Shown here: piece by piece, positions 58,837 through 64,000 of the stretch
Layout of the letters: each line of letters begins with the position of its first letter
Numbering within the stretch: the stretch's first letter is position 1
From: Phialocephala subalpina
Lineage: Eukaryota; Ascomycota; Leotiomycetes; Helotiales; Mollisiaceae
Assembly (NCBI GenBank): GCA_900073065.1
Contig: FJOG01000019.1
Coordinates: 1,083,151-1,147,150, forward strand
DNA: 64,000 bases
Direction of reading: 5' to 3'
The notes under the pieces: model-generated
Databases searched by the model: none
The model's input: only the letters and a program-made list of their open reading frames with translations
Told to the model about the DNA's origin: nothing
Made by a program: the position numbers and the translations under genes

Positions 58837-59340
58837 ATGTTACAACCATCTGGCACAATTGATCGCATTTTATACATTATCTGGAATTACGCCATATTCA
58901 CGACTAGCAATCCACTATTTGGCACCACGTTTGATATCACAAACCCTTGCTTGTACACCATTATACCAAAACTGGGTTTCAGCAACACCGGTAGGGAGGT
59001 ACTGATGACCGAGGTGGTACATGTTCGGACTCGGAGGAAGAACGAATTCGATCGATGCCCATACCTTCGCATTGATCCCGATGTTCTCTCCACGCTACAA
59101 AACTTCGCCGATGTGATCTCACAATCTCGTCCAATAGTAGACCTTCTTAGTACGCCAAACCTCGAGCGATTCAAAACTTCACCCCAATTTCGCCACACAA
59201 TTCTAATGAAGATATGGCCGACGAAAATGATTAATCAATATGCGGATATGCTCGCGCTCCAAAACGAACGTGGAGGACACCAACGGCTAGTTTTCCCACG
59301 CCATCATCCGGAGTCGCTTGTCAAATACGAGGCACCATAG
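58837..59340 (+). CDS. Hypothetical protein, 167 aa
   Basis: A single open frame from ATG (MLQPSGTIDRILYIIWNYAIF). It has protein-like composition throughout (PLFGTTFDITNPCLYTIIPK; RTRRKNEFDRCPYLRIDPDV; QFRHTILMKIWPTKMINQYA) and no stop until 59340. I do not recognise a family and see no signal peptide. It may be the first exon of a longer gene that continues into 59343-60141. It begins right beside the hairpin-rich repeat island, so repeat origin is possible. Confidence 0.45.
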   Translation: MLQPSGTIDRILYIIWNYAIFTTSNPLFGTTFDITNPCLYTIIPKLGFSNTGREVLMTEVVHVRTRRKNEFDRCPYLRIDPDVLSTLQNFADVISQSRPIVDLLSTPNLERFKTSPQFRHTILMKIWPTKMINQYADMLALQNERGGHQRLVFPRHHPESLVKYEAP

Positions 59341-59342
59341 AA

Positions 59343-60141
59343 TTGACTTCAAGTCAGGATAAAAGATGGAACATCATTGTCTGCTTATGTGGCTTCAGTT
59401 CATACAAGCCTACTCTGCTTGCAAGTATCATTACCGATTATCCCACAAAGGAAAAGCGGCGAAGCGAGAACCTTGGGAATGCTGATCATGATCTTGAAGC
59501 TTCACTCGCGGATAGTCTTGACTCGCAAGCCAAGACTTCTGACCTTCTCACAAACGCCTTGGAGCTTTCACCCATGGACAGCTTTCACGATACCCTGCAG
59601 ATCGCTCAACATGTTGAGCTTGAGAGTCTGTTTGGTACTCCTCCGACTAGCGCTTCTCCGAACAATGCTCCTTCAATCGATGTCTGCGACGAGTCACGAG
59701 TCCTCCCGCTTTCGACTGTTGGTTTCGACTAGCCTAAAAGCCTACCACAGGTACGATTATACCAACGTGCCTAAGTACAAAAGTGTTTTTGCACAGCCCA
59801 GAAAGACACAGCTGTGGGACGCATGGGTTGCGAATAGTTCTTCTCAAGGAACAAATTCCAAGTCGGCGGAACTACTTGAGATTGAGTCGACGAATGAGGG
59901 CATGTGGTATATCTTGGTCGCTAAGAGAAATACGGAACTGTTCTCATTGGGAACTATTGACTCGAAATCTTCCCCAGTTCCCGAGACTGGCGATCATGCT
60001 GCTCTTGTCCTCTGTTTCGTGACAAAAGATGTTGCCAAGCAAACGTCTAAATCCAGAGCTGCCTGGCTGGCAGCAGGGACGGATGCGAAGAGTGCATTCT
60101 ATAAAAGGTTAATCACCAGAATATACTGGAAAGGGTCCTGA
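59343..60141 (+). CDS. Hypothetical protein, exon structure unresolved
   Basis: Two frames with protein-like content: 59343-59732 (LEASLADSLDSQAKTSDLLT ... HVELESLFGTPPTSASPN) and, in the next frame, about 59750-60141 (YDYTNVPKYKSVFAQPRKTQ, LWDAWVANSSSQGTNS, GMWYILVAKRNTELFSLGTI, ending LITRIYWKGS). A splice between 59700 and 59753 (acceptor cctaccacag) probably connects them, but no good donor is visible. Family unknown. Confidence 0.4.
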
Positions 60142-60465
60142 CAAATCAAATGCTCACCATCGCAAGATCTTTATACTCTCTTCCCATTCCCAACCGATAG
60201 TCTCATAACTTCCAAGTTGTGCTATCAGATCATCCTCCAGCGAGTCGAAAAGGCCTAAGACCGTCTCTCCATAATTTATAGTCAGAGGCCTCATATTAAA
60301 AGTCGTATTCAATTCGTTAATAAGCGCACCTCATCCCAATTCAACCCCTCTGGCCCTTCCAATTCATGCGGTGGCCTCCCAACCTCCCTCCCTTTCCCTT
60401 CAAGCTCAGCCCTCACCTTCCCCTCTCCCAACTCCTCACCACAGGATCTCTACCACCATGCTCAC

Positions 60466-61100
60466 TCCTCTCATTTTCAAGCAACCTCAACCTCTTCCTC
60501 ATCTGGAACAAAAAGAATAGCTCCAACGACAAGACAAAGAAGTGCAAAGAGACCGAGTCCGACGCCGAGACCAATAGCGAGGGTGTTCGTTGATTTTAAT
60601 TTTGAACCCGAGCCTGAGGTTGAATTTGAAGTGCTACTGCTTAATAAAGCATTTGCAGAAGTACTGGACGGAGAGCCTAATCCTGAGCTGGCTTTCGATT
60701 GCGAATTCGTCAAAGAAGACGTCATTGTAGAACTGCCACGCCTCAACGCCTCGATATCAGATTCTAGAGCAGCAATCTGCGTAACGAAAGCAGTTGGGAT
60801 TGCGGAAGAAAACCATCCTGCTGACTATTCGCCTCAAGCGCAGAATAGATAATGGACGTCACGTCTGTTGGTGCGAATGTGAGACCGGCAGCTGAAGCAG
60901 CGGGCGCGATGCTAGATGCGAGGACAGAGAAAGCGGATGCGGGGATATATTCGGAGATTTGCTGAGAGGCGGGGGAGGAATATGCTGCGCTGTCAAAAGA
61001 CTGACAATGCACATGTTCTGCACCAAGGAAGAGGATGGCGGGACTGAGGCTGGGGAGCAATTGGGTCGTAGGCGGAAAAGAGAGCGCATCGTCTCCGTGG
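60466..61100 (-). CDS. Probable single-pass membrane protein, unresolved exons
   Basis: Minus-strand frames suggest one gene. The first (61060-60764) has SFDSAAYSSPASQQISEYIP, then ASAFSVLASSIAPAASAAGLT and TDVTSIIYSALE. The second (60746-60477) has a Ser/Thr-rich stretch (SSSTSNSTSGSGSKLKSTNT) followed by a strong transmembrane helix, LAIGLGVGLGLFALLCLVVGAILF, then an acidic stretch. A further exon below 60466 (VRAELEGKGREVGRPPHELE) looks like the cytoplasmic tail seen in many fungal WSC- or carcinoembryonic-type membrane proteins. I could not place the start or the introns. Role unknown, possibly surface sensing. Confidence 0.45.
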
Positions 61101-61134
61101 TTCGAAGTGATAGCAAGCTAATTAGAATGTGCAA

Positions 61135-61548
61135 GTATAGATTATAGACAAGAACTACTTCAACAAGGCTATATTGCGTAGCTTGGACGAAAGTTAGAGG
61201 AACAAAAATGAATATGTTCTTGGCGAGATGGTGCGGGGCGGGGTTCTTCCGGGGTTAACTCTCCTATTGTTGAATGGACAAGCATGGCATTTGTGGCTGG
61301 AGACCCGTCTTTTTACGGGGGGGGGAACACTCTGAACAGGGTCGATTTGTATGCGATTGTGGCACAGGAAATTGCAAGCGGTTCGTGTGAAGTCAAGAAA
61401 TCAAGAGACAACTCGAAGGATGCTGAACAGACAAAGCCATATGACGGTCAGGGAACCCGAGGAGCAGTATTTGTGCCAAGGAGGAGAAGAATAAGTAGAG
61501 GACGATAACATAGACAAATGATCATGGCATGATTTAACCCGCTGACTT
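61135..61548. other. Intergenic region
   Basis: Short region between minus-strand genes, containing a run of G (about 61317-61324). No gene is supported; a 74-codon plus-strand frame has no motif. Confidence 0.45.
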
Positions 61549-63033
61549 TTAGGAGGAACCTTCACATAATAATGGATCATCATCAGGCTTGTGTTGACCA
61601 CCAAGCCAGACTCGTCCGCTTTCATACACTCCCAGGTAAAGGCCACTTCCCAAAGCAGTCCAAGCAGCTCGCAAAGTTCCTCCTCTGAACAAGCCTTTCA
61701 CACCACTCTCGGCCATTATCTCCTTGGCAACCGTCAAGCCACTTTTCCTCGAAACTCCTTTCATACTGGCGAGCTTTTCAGGTGACTGACCCTCTTTCTT
61801 CGCCTTCTCGATCTCCTTCTTTGCTTCTGCCTCTGAGCTCTCTCCGGCTGCCGAGAGCATGATTCGAGTCTTTACTACATCGACTGGAGTAGTGATGACC
61901 GCAGCTAAAGATCCGGCACTGCCAGCGCTGATTGCTGTCGTCAATCCTGTTTCCATCAAGCTCCCAGTGTATACTCCACTTTTCTGTCGGTATTGTTTGA
62001 TGCTTTCCTTCAGATGCTCAAACATTGGAAACTGCATTGCAGTGAAGGGAAGATTCCTCGCTGCCAGGGCAGTGTAGCCTCTCCATAGTTGGGAAGGATG
62101 CTTGAATTGCTTCAAGGCTTGGATGGTGACGGATGGCTGGAATGCAGTTGATGCTTTGGAAGTAGATGCAGCTGGACGACGTATCATCTGAGCATTCTGC
62201 TTCAATACTTCAGCGGGGGTCAAGATGAAGCAAGATACGAGTTCCGCTGTTGCTGATGCCGCACTGTGAATGAATGGTTGCGGCACCAGGGGAGATCCAC
62301 TCAAGGTTGGATTCGCTTTGGAAAGTCCGGACTTTACGGCTTCATAAGTAGTGAAGAATGCTCCCGCTTTCTATGAGTTAGATTCGGTCTTCTTGGGGTA
62401 TGTAGGGACTGGACTTGCATGACGGTATGGTGATGAGGATCACACTACCTACTCCTTGGTAGAGACCGCGGAAGAGCACCTTTTTGTTGACTGCAGTCTG
62501 TGATGCATTGTAGTAGATTTTCTTGTAGTCCGGACTTTGAAATCGAGTCTTCAAGGTATCTAGGGCTACCAGCTTATCAGCACTGTAAAAAGTCAAGATT
62601 TGGGAGAGAGCTCCGGAGCTGGGAGCTGAGACCTAAAGCTAACGAACACCATCCGTTTGCGCGTAGGCTCTTAAGACAGCTCCCAGCTCTGGAGCTCACA
62701 TACAAAAAAACAGCAAATTAGTATTGAAATAAGACGTACGATAGACCAGGAGGTCAACGGTGAAAGCTGCGAAGGCTCCCGCCTATGAATGTCGGTTAGC
62801 AAAGGGGGACCTTTGAGATGAAATTCGGCACAACACTTGTACAGAGACGTAATTCGAGAAACAGCAAAAAATAAGGCTATTCAGAACTGAGTCTGTCAAT
62901 CTCTTGAAAATTATGGTGTTTCTTCCGACCGTGCTCCTTCGAAAATAATCGCTGTAAACACTAACAACGCAGGAAATCAACACAAAGCATCAACTTCACT
63001 CACCAGAAGCACATCGGTATGAGTATTAGACAT
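61549..63033 (-). CDS. Mitochondrial carrier family protein (SLC25; SAM-carrier-like, tentative)
   Basis: Inner-membrane transporter with three ~100-residue repeats. Four exons on minus: 63033-63004, 62782-62740, 62565-62419 and 62366-61549, 345 residues, all in frame. Carrier signatures: PLDTLKTRFQSPDYKKIY (PX[DE]XX[KR] in repeat 1, formed across the second splice), TPAEVLKQNAQM in repeat 2 and TPVDVVKTRIML in repeat 3. The AAR-NLPFTAMQFPMFEHLKE block and the C-terminal GGTLRAAWTALGSGLYLGVY fit Pet8/SLC25A26-type (S-adenosylmethionine) carriers; this subtype is inference. The third intron starts with GC (gcaagt). The second intron contains a MITE-like inverted repeat. It is divergent with the MIX23-like gene, 303 bases apart. 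Confidence 0.9.
62608..62697. repeat. 90-bp inverted-repeat element inside an intron
   Basis: GAGCTCCGGAGCTGGGAGCTG (62608-62628) pairs with 62677-62697, matching at 20 of 21 positions. It lies inside the 174-nt second intron of the carrier gene. The arm is itself partly palindromic (GAGCTCCGGAGCT). Confidence 0.9.
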
Positions 63034-63336
63034 TTACACCATTGTGAAGGAAGAGAGAAAAATGTTCAAGTCGTTGTTTCCGGGAACGCACACAAGCAGC
63101 GTCATCGAGAGCTTTATCGGCGCTAAGATATAATCCCTGTCTCGAGCTCCTCGACTCGTCTCCACCTCGATGCCTACCTTGAGCTACAACATTGAAATCC
63201 CAATATTCACAGCATTCGATTCTGCTCCAGTCACGGACATTCACCATTGACCATAGTCATACTGGCTGCCTTCCTCTGGAAAAAGTCCTCGACCGCAGAG
63301 GCACCGAAACCCCCAAAACCTGCTCCACGAGAAATT
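63034..63336. promoter_or_regulatory. Divergent promoter region
   Basis: 303 bases separate the start codons of the mitochondrial carrier (minus) and the MIX23-like gene (plus); both concern mitochondria, and they probably share a promoter region. No factor site can be supported. Confidence 0.55.
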
Positions 63337-63963
63337 ATGGCTCAACCCTCGCCGCCACCTGCTCTTACACCACAATTCTGTTTCTCAACCGTCGCGTTAA
63401 GAGGTACTCTCCTCAAGTCGGACATCTGAACTATCCCGCTGACCGAGCGTTTAGAATTTCTGCGAATATCAAGAGGAGCAATCGACGACAGCATAACCCA
63501 AAATCTAAACGCTCTCATAACACCGGCCTCCCAAGGCTTCGACCCCTCCTCCACATCCGTACGAACACCTCGACCTACACATCCTAGACGAATATCACAA
63601 TCCACATGTAGGAATTTTAAGAATCAAGTCCTGTTTCCATCATGGCAGGTTCGATCAGACGTCCTAAACTATTGCGCCTCTGTTGCCACCAGCCCGGATC
63701 CAGATGATCCTGAGTCTGTCCTAAGGCTGGTTGAGAGTGAAAGGCAGAGAGAGAGAGTTATAGATGATAGACTGGATCCTTACTCGGCACGGTTCCGTCC
63801 TAGAGAGGCGAGGACGGAGAAGCTGGCGTCGATCATTAGACAGGAGAGAGGGGTGGAGAATATCATTAGAGCTCGGAGCTGGGGATTGGTGTCTGAAAGG
63901 TGTGGTGAAGATTGGAGAGATTGGGAAGAGGCTTTGAATGAGTGGAGACGAGGGAGAGAGTGA
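63337..63963 (+). CDS. MIX23: CID2/MIX23 family protein
   Basis: Family also known as caffeine-induced death protein 2; the MIX23 members sit in the mitochondrial intermembrane space and support protein import. Exons 63337-63403 and 63455-63963 give 191 residues. The 51-nt intron ends at gcgtttag, which keeps the frame (TVALR-EFLRISRGAIDD). Family blocks: LTPQFCFSTVALREFLRISR, DDSITQNLNALITPASQGFD, QVLFPSWQVRSDVLNYCASV, ATSPDPDDPESVLRLVESER, DRLDPYSARFRPREARTEKL and QERGVENIIRARSWGLVSER. Conserved cysteines occur in QFCF, STCR and NYCA. Placement in the intermembrane space is from family knowledge. Confidence 0.88.
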
Positions 63964-64000
63964 TGATACCACGAGAATGATGCTGTATGATTATTGGACG

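Overview
The window is nuclear DNA of a filamentous ascomycete (Pezizomycotina). The evidence is the dense mix of housekeeping genes carrying many short introns (about 45-120 nt, GT-AG with a few GC-AG, branch sites like ctaac/ctgac), together with HET-domain genes, a DIM-5-like SET protein, a GH5 exo-beta-1,3-glucanase, a cytochrome P450 and a Tc1/mariner element. A Leotiomycetes-type genome is my guess from the gene families; it is not proven.

Left third (1-24 kb): the 3' part of the beta-COP coatomer gene; a decayed copy of a fungal-specific protein family; the ribosome-biogenesis gene RRP1; a sphingoid-base kinase gene (minus) with a Tc1/mariner transposon inserted just upstream of it; a DIM-5/Clr4-type H3K9 methyltransferase; a HET-domain gene that is a pseudogene and seems to have been broken by an inversion (C-terminal half on minus, N-terminal half on plus); a bHLH transcription factor; a small conserved gene; and a cytochrome P450.

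Middle (24-46 kb): a three-exon gene with a caspase-like domain; a GH5 glucanase (minus); a NUG1-type circularly permuted nucleolar GTPase (minus) divergent from a five-exon HAD phosphatase; about 8.3 kb without a recognisable gene; a homeobox transcription factor; and delta-1-pyrroline-5-carboxylate dehydrogenase.

Right third (46-64 kb): the exosome nuclease RRP44/DIS3 (minus); an 11-exon gene of unknown function with a 20-nt microexon; an NHP6-like HMG-box gene (minus); a repeat-rich, AT-rich stretch at 57.9-58.9 kb with a MITE, tandem repeats and strong hairpins; several uncertain hypothetical genes; a mitochondrial carrier (minus) whose second intron contains a small inverted-repeat element; and a divergent CID2/MIX23-type gene.

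Most genes are unrelated core genes. I see no operon-like cluster and no metabolic gene cluster. The unusual material is in the repeats and broken genes (3.4-6 kb, 9.5-12.6 kb, 15-17.6 kb, 57.9-58.9 kb) and in a few odd splicing structures. I found no clear new system. The best leads are the inverted HET gene, the caspase-like protein, the MITEs and the 20-nt microexon.
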